From Puccinia triticina (taxonomy: Eukaryota > Basidiomycota > Pucciniomycetes > Pucciniales > Pucciniaceae), in contig NC_070567.1 of the NCBI RefSeq assembly GCF_026914185.1, positions 4,118,001 to 4,182,000 of the forward strand: a DNA stretch of 64,000 nucleotides, given 5' to 3'. The notes beneath the pieces were generated by a model that saw only the letters and a list, made by a program, of their open reading frames with translations, did no database searches and was not told where the DNA came from. The translations under genes and the position numbers were made by a program. Positions 40,061 through 51,242 of this stretch are shown here, piece by piece (positions within the stretch are counted from its first letter, which is position 1; each line of letters starts with the position of its first letter).

Positions 40061-42954
40061 GCCGATTCTTATCTTTCTCGACAGCTGATAATCCCTCCTC
40101 CTTCTCTGATTGTCTCCACTTTCTCTTTCTTCAACACCTCCCCCCATTTTTTGTAAGCCCTGTGTCCCTCTAAATTTTTTTTACAAACATAAATCCCACC
40201 TGGTTTTTTTTTTTTTAGTTTTTTTTTGGCCCAAATCTTATGCACTCCCATGTGCATGTTTGTGTATGTGTTTTAAGCATATGTGCGTGTTTTGGTTAGT
40301 GTCTCTCTTCTATGTTTTGTTTGGTTGGTTGGCTGTGTGTGTGTCTTGAAGACAGATTATTACATGAAGCAAAGGAAGTTCAAGAAAGACTGAAGAAAAC
40401 ACTTACAATACACACATGCATTTTTACAAGAAGAAAATCAAACCTCAAGTGATGGAATTGAAGATTGACAAGAATGATGATCAAGGTGCAACTTTTGATG
40501 CGATGATTTGTGTAGAATGATAAAGACACACATGACTTGTACACATGGTAGTGCTGCAAGACAGACAATTGACTTTAATCTATGCCCACAAAATGTGCAG
40601 ACAGGATTGAAAGTCAAGTTCAAGTCTTTATCTACATGCACAGATCATTTATAACCAATTACTGATAGCCATTGGTAGTGTACAGTGCAAGTCATCTTGA
40701 CATTGCCATCAATGCCTTTGTCTTGCAAAGGGCAAGGATCCTTGATCTGATGATGATCCTGGTGTCCCTCCTCTTCATCAATGCACAAACCTGCATCCTT
40801 GTGTGCAATTGGGAAGCTACTAACTGGCCTGGGCCCAAGCTTTGCTCATGGCAAGCTGCACTATCTTTCATTGACTGAGTCTGCACCCTGCTTCTTTGAC
40901 TCTCTGTGAGTCTGTGGAAGCACCTCAGGGCTTGGTGGTGGTGATGGGTTATGATATCTGCTGATTATTGGTGTTGCAGTATTCATACTTGGCTGGCTTT
41001 CTGTCAGATTTTGAGACCCACCGTTGAGGTCAGAGGATAAAGAGGAAATTTTGAAAGAGTGGATGGGGACTTGCTTCTCTTGGTGACTTCTTGAGGGTGG
41101 TCAACAGAAGAATGTGCTCTGACTCAATGATTTAATTACAATGATGTCAGAGTACTATAAGAACTAGAGTACCATGTCATACTTGTGACAGCTAAATACA
41201 ATAAGAACCTTCTCAAGAGCTACATGTCTTGGGGAAAAAAACATGTTTAGAACTACCTGCCTAAATCTTCCTAGAGCTACAAGTCTAGAGTAAACTAAAT
41301 TAGGAACTACATGTCTTAATTGAGATGATAATTTTATAATATTGAGAATGCTAGCTGGTAGTGAATAAAGCTAGAGGCTGAGTGTGAGGGTTGGAATCCC
41401 TTCACTGGAGAAGACAATGGGACTGAGGGCCAAAGGCCAGAAGTCTGTAAAAAAGATTTCACTGCTAGCTTAACAAAGCCTTGCAAGCACTTGCTGGCAA
41501 AAGCCATGCACAAAGTGAATGTGAGGCTTATACCCAAGATATACCCAAGACAACAGAGCTTGCGCGTGAGGATCAAAGTTTGAGGTGTATTTTTTTTCTT
41601 TTTCTTCATTTTAAATTTCATCCCTCACAATGCCACCAGAAATTTTTCAAGGGACTAGAACTGCTTGATTGTGCATCAATTCCTCTTTTCAGATTTATTT
41701 TTCCTTTTTTTGACCCTGCTCTCATTCCCCAGTAGTGTTGACTTTCTGAATTTTTTTATTCTTTTTTCCCCAAAAATGTCTCTTTTTAATTATTACTAGA
41801 GTTCAAAGCAGCTACACCGCTGCAGGGTTGACACCTGTGGCATTTAAAACCCCCTGTCTGAGAAGCTGCAGGGTTGAAACCCCCCCTGTGGCCTGCCTAG
41901 TACCTACCTTCCCACCCTTTCCCCCACCTCCGCCAAACACATTTCCCCCTACCCCCATCCCAGTTATTTCATTACAAGTTTACCTGCTCTACACTTTTGG
42001 CACTGTCTGCCGCGTGCCTTGAATTAGTACCGGACCCACCACAATATCCTTGCCACCATAAGCTCAAGCACACCTTTTCATTCAAAGATAGTGAGGACTA
42101 TACATTTCAAACAACCCACTGTGCACTGTGGCCTCCCATGGACAAACACAAGAAAATTTAGTTTAACATTGCCGAGTACCCTTCCACAATCTCCCACACA
42201 ACACAATCATAGCAGCCCCACTTATCTCAATTACTGTATGCAAAGGGCAACTTGTTAAAGCATATTCTTTAGGCTCACTCACCCCTGGATAGCAGTTTCA
42301 TATTCAAGCTACCTGCAATTATGCCTTCATAGCCCCCTAAATTAAATTGACACTATAAACAAGACCAAGATGAAGATCAGATACTTTTGACCAGACTCTA
42401 TGTGGAACAACCAGGAAGGTGAATATAGTATTGTACTCACTTTAAGAAGCCCACTCCCCAACTGAAACCACCGCTGACATTTTATGTAATCTTGTCCCTG
42501 ATTACGTGGACCTTTTATATATTATAATTGGCGTATTGAGATAGAAGGATGTAGTAGAGATTAAGAATGCTATGCTGGGAAATTCCTTCTCGGCTAACAG
42601 AAATTGGAATTTGAAACCTACTGGCAGGATAGGGATACCATCAAATATCTGAGCCAAATCATATTTGCTCCAACTCTTTGAAAAATTTGCCAGGAAAATG
42701 TTGATTGGTAACAGTGGATGAACAGGTGGTATCTCAAACAGGCTGTGGCAGAAGAAGAACTCAATATTTGATACTGTGGAGCGCACAAGCAATCATGGTC
42801 AGTTAAGATGGGTGGTTGAGTTTTCTCCCAATGTTTCCCTAGACATTGACTCTTATTGGCGGATAAAACAAAATAAATTATGGGATAGAGGCATGGGCAT
42901 GGATTTGATAGATATGGCAGCCATCAAGCTATATAGTTAAACCACAATAGCCAG
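40061..42954. other. noncoding stretch downstream of the GSK3 gene
   Basis: It starts with the 3' UTR, T- and C-rich to about 40230. After that the DNA is AT-rich with short imperfect repeats (for example GAGCTACATGTCTT / GAGCTACAAGTCTAG / AACTACATGTCTTA at 41218-41320). No gene could be supported. Confidence 0.5.
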
Positions 42955-43602
42955 CTAACTTAACTAAGACCCTCTCTTTGTGGAGGGGGGACGCCGTCCC
43001 GCAGGGACCCTCCGAAGGAGGGACTTATACACTAGGCGCCAGTGCTTGCACTACTGTTTCTTGTTTTTTTGCTGTTTTCCATTCTATTGCTTGTACCTCC
43101 TCAGTCATGAGGAATAGCATGGAGTTTCTGCTGAGCCAAATGACCCCTTCCTTCTCCTGCATCTTGTAGAATATGTAGCATTATTTTTGGACCTTCTCAC
43201 CATTTCTTACTGTCATAATAAGACTTTCAAAGTGCTCAGGTTTGATGGCACCACTCCCTGTACTCTGACTGGTGGCTTTACATTACATAAGCAGCCTGCG
43301 GATGTATTGCCCATGGAAAACAAGGAAAAACACCAATTTTGAAGTGAGTGGGACACTTGATTTTTGGCATGCTTGTAGAGAAGAAGCAGGCAGTCATGGC
43401 ACACTGAACAAGAAAAAAAATGGTTGAGTGGATCAAATTTGATAGTGTTTCTAAAATAATGCCCTGCCAAATGCCAAAAAGAGTAGGGTGGGCAGGGGGG
43501 TATAGGGCGCAAGTCCCTCCTTCGGAGGCTCGCTTCGCAAGGGGCGCTCCGCGCCAGCCAGGCTGCACCAGGCCCTCCGAAGAGGGTCTTGTGTTAAGTT
43601 AG
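42955..43602. mobile_element. Mutator-like MITE with 9-bp target duplication
   Basis: A 648-bp sequence. The left end CTAACTTAACTAAGACCCTC and right end, complement CTAACTTAACACAAGACCCTC, are inverted. It is flanked by the direct 9-bp copy AATAGCCAG at 42946-42954 and 43603-43611. Nine-bp duplications are typical of Mutator-like elements. It has no transposase. Subterminal sequence (GGAGGGGGGACGCCGTCCCG) matches the right end of the element at 56629-57356. Confidence 0.85.
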
Positions 43603-43611
43603 AATAGCCAG

Positions 43612-45414
43612 GAATCTATGAATAGCTTATAAACCAAGAGTGTGAGGTTTTTACAGATTACAACGCCAAAAAAAGTTTAAATTCTTGGGATCAGAGTCAA
43701 ATGACACATCCAGAGGTTTTCGGAAGCTGGCTTAACAGGGTTAAAATGAAAACTTGTCTGAATTTCCGGAAAGATACTGAGAAGAAAGCGTGATCTAGGG
43801 AAACTAACTGACAGGATGCAATGTATTGTACCTTAATTGAGCTCACTTGCCCCACAATCCCAGAAGCTGGGGCTCACGCACAAAGTGTACACCATACTTG
43901 CTCTGCGTGGTCAACTCTGGGAGTTCACCATCTTGATGGGTAGAAAAATTGCTGCACAAGGATGGGGAATCGGTTTTTTTTGACAATGCCACAACACATA
44001 GATTTCCCACCAGTCACAGCTTCTTCTTTGTTGAGTGATCTAGGTGAAGCTATATACAATTTTGGTGGTTTCCTTGGTAGGCATTTTGAACTCAACGTTA
44101 GGGGGGTCAGATTACTAGAAGTGAAGTGATGGGCGGCGGTGATGGTGTTGGGGAGGTTGAAAGTGGAGGGCTGGGGCCAAGGCTGGCAGCAACAAGCAAC
44201 AGTAGTCGGAGAAGGCTGGCAGCAACAAGCAACGTGGGGTATCCGTGGTCGGAGAGGGGGGGAGAGGAAGAAGGAGAGACTTCTGGGGGTCAGTATTTGC
44301 TGGATACGTGTGATTTGGAGGGGAAGAGTTGGAGTAGGAGGTCAACGCTGTTCATGAGCAAAATGGTAGCATGATAGTATTTGCCTGAGCTCTTCGGATG
44401 TGCCTTGTTGGCCAGCAGCGCGAGGCTGTTGCTTGTGCTCAATGACGATGTGCTGTTCACATGGCCTGGAAAAGAGCCGGGCTTGGTCCTTCTATGGTCA
44501 TTTGACTCAAGAAGGTCCGGTGGGTATGATGTCAGATTGGATGTCATCCTGGTAAGATGAGAAAATATTAACTTGAGCAGGAAAAGAGAATTCAGTGCAT
44601 GGGAGTAGAATCGCTCACTTAAACTATTGACCACTTGGCCGGTATTGGCAGTGCTGACCTTGTGTGGCATGCCTTTTCTTCAGAGAAGCGCGGAGGTCAT
44701 CTGGGATGGACAAAGGAGGCGGGGGCGAGGACGACGACGGGACTGTCACCAAAGTTTGCAAAGAAGACAACAGCGGAGGCTAGGGCCGATGGATCGTCAA
44801 GCAAGGTGGATCAGGAGGCGAGTGTGTGGGGCGGGGAGGCGGCGGAATGGTGGGGGAGTTCTTGCAGGAAGGTGTTAGCGTTGTCGTTGTTGAGGGTGCC
44901 GGTGAGCCAGTCGATGGCCTCAATGTTTGCGGCGCTCAGCCGGAGCTCCTTCTACGATTATTTGCTCATGCTGGTGGTTGAGATGTCAGCTGAGAGGGTT
45001 TGAACACTGAGTGAAAATGCAAGGTGGGGAGGCAGAAGGAATTACTACGGTTGCCATTATCCATGGCAATTTGGATTGAATCAAGCCTGTCCCGGTAGGG
45101 CCCTGGCAACGAGTACATCAATATGTATTTAATTACATACATAGCAAGCAAGGCGCGGAGAATAGCTGGCGTGCAAGATGAAGAGGGTGGCAAGCGCATA
45201 TAAAAGGAGGGGGTGCTCAAGCACAATTTCTCCCCCCCCCCCAGGGGTTCTGGTTCCGTCCTACCCCTTCCCTGGAGCTGCCCTAATCAATTGATTAGGC
45301 CCTCCTTGAAATCCAATTTGACCGGCCCACTTTTGCTTGTTGCTGCAGCACAAGCTGGAGGGTCAATCCAAGGTGCCCCCCGGGGTATTTGGGGATTATT
45401 TTCAACTTGTAATA
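43612..45414. other. stretch with possible gene remnant on the minus strand
   Basis: Minus-strand frames around 44966-44880 (LRLSAANIEAIDWLTGTLNN) and 44562-44290 (MTSNLTSYPPDLLESND) look coding-like in composition, but no continuous spliced model could be made and no family is recognised. The plus-strand frames here are GGT repeats. It may be a decayed gene. Confidence 0.35.
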
Positions 45415-45615
45415 GGGGGGTTCACAATAGGATAAAAATAAAACTTTAGAGCTAATTTTAAGGCCTTTGTGAACAACTTTTTAAAAAATAAAGATGTTGC
45501 TCTGATTCTCAGGGGATACCCAGTCCTGTACACCTTGCCAGATTTTTAAAAATTTGTTGATAAAGACCTTAAAATTGACTCTAAAATTTTACTTTTATCC
45601 TATTGTGAACCCCCC
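45415..45615. mobile_element. 201-bp MITE with TAATA flanks
   Basis: Inverted ends of about 50 bp start GGGGGGTTCACAATAGGAT and continue as TAAA-TTTAGAG. TAATA lies directly on both sides (45410-45414 and 45616-45620). It is noncoding and almost wholly a hairpin. A half-copy of the same end (TTGTGAACCCCCCTTA) is at 61430-61445. Confidence 0.75.
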
Positions 45616-45770
45616 TAATATGTCTTTTGCTAATGAGCATAGGCAAAACCCATGATCTTGCCTTCCATGATTCTGTGGATTTAATAAACTTGGATAATGA
45701 AAGCTAGAATATGGATTTTTCAAGGTAAATAGAACATAAAATACATGGAAATACAGGATTCCAAGCAAGT

Positions 45771-47881
45771 CTAATTTTTATTAGATAAGGTGCTAAATAA
45801 TGACCATTTGATTTTTCCCAAACCATCCAGATTCTTGTCAGCTTGAGCCAAAATTGTGATTATTTCTTCTCCTCCTTGCTTAACCTGATTGAGAATATTT
45901 ATCCATTCAGGCAGGATGTTGTTTAATCTGGTGATATACCAATCAGGAACACATTCATCATAAGAAATACCAAACAGATTTCTTCCAGGGGATGCCTTAA
46001 AGGTGAATTCATAATTCCTAGCTAATGAAAAGAGGCTGTAACATTTGGAGGAAAGTGTAATCAGATTTACTATTTCTTTTACATCATATTCTTTATCAGT
46101 GGAGATTAAGGATAACTGTTTTGATTGGCAAGTTGTAATACTTTCATCAATAAAATTATCCAAATTCAGTTTAAATGTTACCCCAAAAAATTCATATTTG
46201 AATTGAATACTTACAATTCTTCAAGGATACCTGGATATAGTTTATCCTCAAGAAAAACTAAAAGATCAAAAACTGCTGGCCTCAGCTCATATAGATGTTT
46301 TTCATTAGATCCAGTGAGGGCAAAAGGGTAATTCAAAAGAATAACCAGGGGGGTCATTCCTCTCATCTCTTCTTTGTAGTCTGCTAGATCCCTTTTCAAT
46401 GCATTATCTGGTTTGCTGTTACTTGTTGAATAAACTAAATTACTTGAATCTTGCAGATTTTTCAGTTTGCTGAAGTATTTTCCAACTGAATAATTCTTTG
46501 ATATCATTCCCAATAATTTGAGTGCATCATACCCTGGCATCTCATGCCTAATCAAATGTGATACTCGTTCTACAAGGTAAACAAAATCAACAATCATTTT
46601 CTCTTTCATTCCCAGCACTTTTTTGCAAAAAAAGAAACAAAAATAATGTCAGGATAGGGATCAAATCAAGCATGAATGGGAGTATTTAAAACTAGAAATA
46701 CCTGCATGAAAATTTTGAACATGTTTCCAGTACCAGTTCTCTGTCAATTTTGGACCCCAATCTAAATTTGTGATCTTAGTTTCTTTCTTAAAACAATTTA
46801 TAGTATGATGGAACAATTCAAAGACAACCTTCTCTTCTAGAAAAAGACTTCTAATAATTTCTTTATTGATGAATTCACTTTCAAACAAAAAATCAACAAT
46901 CATGAAAAAATAATCCCTTATATGCTCTCTGATAGGTTTAGAATTTGGAATGAAGTTTTGAAATGTAGGATTCCAAAGGAATTTTAAATCAGTGATCAGC
47001 TTCTTCACTTCATTCAAAGTTGAATGTCCTACTCTCTGTAGGTGTTTATCAAAGATCACTGCAAATATTTCTAGTGGAACTTCTGAAATCTGTTTATGGA
47101 GTGAAACATCCTTTTCATTTGCAATGTACCATTCTTTGAACTGGGAATGTGAACCCTGAAAATCAATATCTGCTAGCTGGAATAGCCTCCATTGTGTAAG
47201 TGTTTCAAGATTATTTTTAGATCCTTCTAATATCATTATTGCCTTATTCAATTCTTCAGGATCAATATTCATCTGCTGTCTTGTGATTGAATCAAAATCT
47301 TGTTTAAGAAGCTTGATTTGAATCTCTGAAAGGTTCTTTGAATATTTATCAAGCACAACCACCTTTTCTAAGTGTTCCAGAACAATCCTTAATCAATCAT
47401 ATAGTACTTGAGTCAGGCAGAGTGCAATAATTGCAATAACTTACGTTGATTTTTGTCCCAATTCTTCAGCATGTGGGAACCTGGAAAGAAGGCAAAATAT
47501 TAGAATCCATAACCTGATGAAGCAAACATATTTCAATGAATGATGGATTAACGTCTTTCAGGAGAAATTTGATTGTTTTTTGTGCCACTGCCAGGATCTG
47601 GATTTTTGGCAAGTGCTTTGGTGTTTGGGTGTAGGATGTGTTTTTGGGCCATGAAGTATCAAATAGGTTTCTGGTCAGTATATTCACAAGATAAATTGTT
47701 ATGCTGGAATCATTTTCAATGGTGGTCCTAGATATGAATGCAAACACTTACCATGAAGGCAGCAATCATTTCGATCAACTTTGCCTGTTCTGAGAGATCC
47801 AAAAATGCGCTGGTATGACTCAGGATAAACAACTGGGATTGAGAGAATCAATAATCTGAGGATTGAAAATTGATAAAGCAT
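45771..47881 (-). CDS. multi-exon unknown protein with N-terminal signal peptide, model incomplete
   Basis: The first exon (47881-about 47750) starts MLYQFSILRLLILSIPVVYP, a convincing signal peptide or anchor. Next comes an exon within about 47700-47500 (LLKDVNPSFIEICLLHQVMD). Then a long exon about 47370-46700 encodes helical, charged sequence (KYSKNLSEIQIKLLKQDFD ... KHVQNFHA). An exon at about 46619-46214 holds VLGMKEKMIVDFVYLVERVS, and the last exon ends at TAG 45771. The third-to-fourth junction fits GTATTTC...AAAAAG in phase. I could not phase exon 1 to exon 2, so the gene may be broken or wrongly split. No domain is recognised. Confidence 0.5.
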
Positions 47882-47957
47882 AGCTGGACAAACCACCAGG
47901 TTTGTAAATCCTGTCAAGATGGATGAAGCAAAGCACTGGCAGTGTAGGAAATGTTTA

Positions 47958-48112
47958 GGCCCCGTTTTGGACACAGTTTGATATGATAAATACATCATAA
48001 ATTTCATATTTTAGTGCTAGATCATGCAAGATTATTGATATAAATACATATCACATGATTCCAGTAAAAATTGAGAATTTATGACATCTACCAAGGTCGT
48101 CCAAACAGGGCC
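47958..48112. mobile_element. 155-bp PIF/Harbinger-type MITE with TTA duplication
   Basis: It starts GGCCCCGTTTTGGACAC and ends with the inverse (GTCCAAACAGGGCC). TTA lies at 47955-47957 and 48113-48115. The end motif GGCCCCGTTTGG is shared with the element at 56943-57102. Confidence 0.8.
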
Positions 48113-49747
48113 TTATTTTGAAGATTTAGACATCAAGAGTCACTCCCTCAAGTACAACTAGAAAGCTTTATGACTTGTAAAATTTTGCTAAATGAAACTT
48201 TGGGCTTGTGAGAACAAGCTTTGTGAGCCAAAAATGTAGCATCAAAAGTATTGCATTTTCAGTTCAAACCAACTTACATAAGTACCTCCCTCCTACTTGT
48301 AGCACAGAGTGATAAAACAATGGTTGCATTGTGACAACCTGAGGGTCCCTAGGAGACAGTTTCCCCCCTCCAATAGATGGTAGTTAAGTGAGAAGTTGAA
48401 AGTGGTAGATTTCTAGTCTCTCTCAGTGTAAGGGTTTCACCCTTACTAAAACTAGATTGTGCTAGAAGCATTTTAGTTCTGCTTATGCATAATATTTGTT
48501 GCCCTACATATCTTGTACTCAAGTTCAAACTCTCTCTCTTCTCTTCTTCTCAAGCTGGTCTTCACCTTGAGGCTCTCCTTTCCCCTTTTCCCCAACTTCT
48601 CACATCTATATAGTGAAATCTAAATTATCAAATTCCCTCATCCCTTTGTGGCAAGTAAGGGTGTGACAGTACAGCAACATCTGGACATCAGGAGGAAAGG
48701 GGGTTATGGAGCAAGGCGTGGGAAACCTGGAGGATTGGTTACATACTCAGCTTAGGTTTACATCTTGTAGATAGATTCACTGCTAGAGCCTGTATCTTTC
48801 CTTTTCCTTTTCTTTTCTTTTCCCACTCATCTAGTCATCTTTGCTCTTCACCTCAATAGGTGATTATCTTTCTTTTCCGTGTCCCTTCACTCTCTCAAGA
48901 CATCTCTCATGCTCACTGCGGTCCACTGGCGCTTCTCAGGTTTGCTTTTCTTTCTTTCTCTTTGTTGCTTCCTGTCTAGTTTTCTCTTGCTATGCAATGC
49001 ACTCATCTAGTCATCTTCGCTCTTCACCTCAATAGGTGATTATCTTTCTTTTCCATGTCCCTTCTCTCTCCCAAGACTTCTCTCGTGCTCACTGCGGTCC
49101 ACTGGCGCTTCTCAGGTGATTATCTTTCTTTTCCGTGTCCCTTTGCTCTCCCAAGACTTCTCTTGTGCTCACTGCGGTCCACTGGCGCTTCTCAAAGAAA
49201 ACCTTTTCAAGGTGTGATGCACAACCCTCAAACGCAGGGAGGAGAGACTTATGTAGGAAATAGAGATCAAACACTTTATTTCAGCAGATACCAAAAGCTA
49301 ATAGTAGTATGTAACTGAAATAAAGAGCAAGAAAATAGAAGATGAGCAAGAAAAAATAATGAGATAAAAGAGTGAAATCATTATGTACCTTCTGATGTTC
49401 TAGTCCTTACAACGACTCTAATTATAGAAAATGAGAGATACAAGCGGAGAAAGAAATAACAGCAAGCCTAAAGAAAAGAAAACATGATCAATACTGGAGA
49501 AAAGAAAGAGAAGAGAACTAGGAAAAGAAAACTGTTCAGGATCAGGTGTACCTCCACTTGGTTATTTCCAGGCTCCTCCTGAATCTCGGTTGTCTAGAGA
49601 GAGCAATAGCGGTGATACTAGGAAACGGCAGGTAGGATTGAGTCAACAGTGGATTAAGGGTGTCTGAGTTCAATGGCGGTTGATGTTTGTGGTTCTTGTC
49701 AAGTCTGGGGATTCACACAGAGTTGACGTGTCCATGAACTCAATGTC
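48113..49747. other. noncoding stretch with an 80-bp tandem repeat
   Basis: Three copies of a roughly 80-bp unit (GGTGATTATCTTTCTTTTCC ... CACTGGCGCTTCTCA) lie at 48859-48938, 49034-49114 and 49115-49196. The first two also share about 40 bp upstream. The rest is AT- and purine-rich with no gene. Confidence 0.6.
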
Positions 49748-50330
49748 TCAACAGCATATGCATACATCATCAACATAGCATGCATAGCTTTTCCGCAGCG
49801 GTTCAGAATCATTCATCCAACAACTTACACCCAAGCGGCCGTTTCTTGAATGTGAGGATCTTGGGGTTTTGGTGTAAACCAACTTCCATGCCCCAAGAAA
49901 GATACTTACCATGACCCAATCAAAAAATCTTTTGGAGCCACTAATACTGAGCTTTGGCTTTGAATCCACAAACTCATATTTATTGAATTCCGCCCCTATC
50001 ATACTAATTTCCCTACTCAAAAGTTAAGATTTCCATTTACACAACCATCAATCTCAGCCATCCAGGGTGATATAACCCATCACCCCATATTTAGACATTT
50101 CCTAAATTGAAAAAGCTGGCTATGGCAAGCCAACCTGCAACACCCCCACACAATTTTACCCAAAAAACATACAGAAATAACTTGAAAATTCATCTTGCAG
50201 GAACTTTGTTTTCCTGAATTGGGGTTCCTGAACTGTTACCTGCACCATGTTTGAAACCCCCTATTTTTGTAGTTTCCCAGAACAGGTCCAATCGTCAGTG
50301 CCACATTCTCAAAGGCTTTCAGTGGTGTAA
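49748..50330 (-). pseudogene. relic of an older gypsy element, part downstream of the copia insertion
   Basis: On the minus strand, 50330-50235 continues the protease-region reading that begins right of the copia element (TPLKAFENVALTIGPVLGN). The frame at 50020-49748 (MSREISMIGAEFNKYEFVD) may belong to the same relic but is not identifiable. Stop codons and frame changes are common. Confidence 0.5.
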
Positions 50331-51196
50331 TGTTGGAATTCTGCCCCGCGCACACCGCAGCAAGTGCGCGCTCTCAATTGTGCCTCAGTTCATCCATTGG
50401 GAATTCTGCCCCGCGCACACCGCAGCAAGTGCGCACTCTCAATCGTGCCTCAGTTCATCCATTGACCCTCAAAACACTCTTTCTCTTCTTGTTTCCGATC
50501 TCTACAACTTGTTTCAACTCCTAGTTTCCGATCAAGCGTCTCAACCTCCTCCTCCGCCTCAAAACATGAAACAACCATCACAACCACAACTCAACCGCTC
50601 ATCTATCGAATATAAATAGCGCCGCTTCGTTCTCTCGAAATTGGTCCTCAGCAGATTCTCCCACTCAACAAAAAACCAACTACCCTCTCTGCTCAGCTTC
50701 CGCACCGCTCAAAAAACCGCCATCATTCCCGTCCTCAAAGTCTCCATCAGACTTCGCTTCCTACCTTCCCTTGTCCTATTTCTCTTGTCTCTCATCAAGT
50801 CTCACCAGCGTTGACATCAACTCGAATTCTCTCCAAGCTCATCTGCGATCATTCTTGCTGCGCCAACGCTCTCACTTGACTTCATCAATTGGATTTTTCC
50901 AATTTGGTGAGAAAATATCACAATCTCCACATTGCTCACTCCTCAAGTCCCTCGCTCAAGATTTCCTTATTAACCTTATCTTTTCCTCCGTCTCACCGCA
51001 GTGTCTACTACTTGTCCATCTTTGATCTTATTTACTTTAGTCTGTCTGCTCTTCTTCCACCAAAATCATCCTCTCATCGCGGTATGCTTTCTTCTCTTAT
51101 TTGTTTGTTATCTTGGCTTAAATATTATTTCCTCCTCTGACAAATATTGTTCTTAGTTCTGGTTTTAGTCTCAGTAATCAATCCTGTTTTTCTTCA
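50331..51196 (+). repeat. copia 5' LTR (866 bp, with internal 65-bp duplication)
   Basis: TGTTGGAATTCTGCC ... TTTTTCTTCA. The first about 65 bp (GGAATTCTGCCCCGCGCACA ...) are tandemly duplicated at 50334-50463, unlike the 3' LTR. A TATA box TATAAATA lies at 50611-50618. The duplicated GC-rich block is in the U3 part upstream of the TATA box, so it could alter transcription. Confidence 0.93.
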
Positions 51197-51215
51197 CGAT
51201 TAACAGTCGAACGAC
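51197..51215 (-). other. copia primer-binding site matching the anticodon arm of tRNA-Asn(GUU)
   Basis: Directly after the LTR the sequence is CGATTAACAGTCGAACGACG. Its complement contains TTCGACTGTTAATCG, in which a 7-nt loop CTGTTAA with anticodon GTT (Asn) is flanked by pairing bases. A primer ending at about nucleotide 41 would be a 5' tRNA half, as known for Drosophila copia with initiator tRNA-Met halves. Confidence 0.65.
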
Positions 51216-51242
51216 GACCACCGACTCCGCCTTTCATCAGAA

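Noticed and set aside
44126..45003. Plus-strand GGT-rich frames
   Set aside because: They are low-complexity shadows; a minus-strand remnant is more plausible but not provable.
49748..50020. Minus-strand frame ending CYVDDVCI considered as a reverse transcriptase active site
   Set aside because: The surrounding residues do not match any reverse transcriptase; YVDD here is probably chance.
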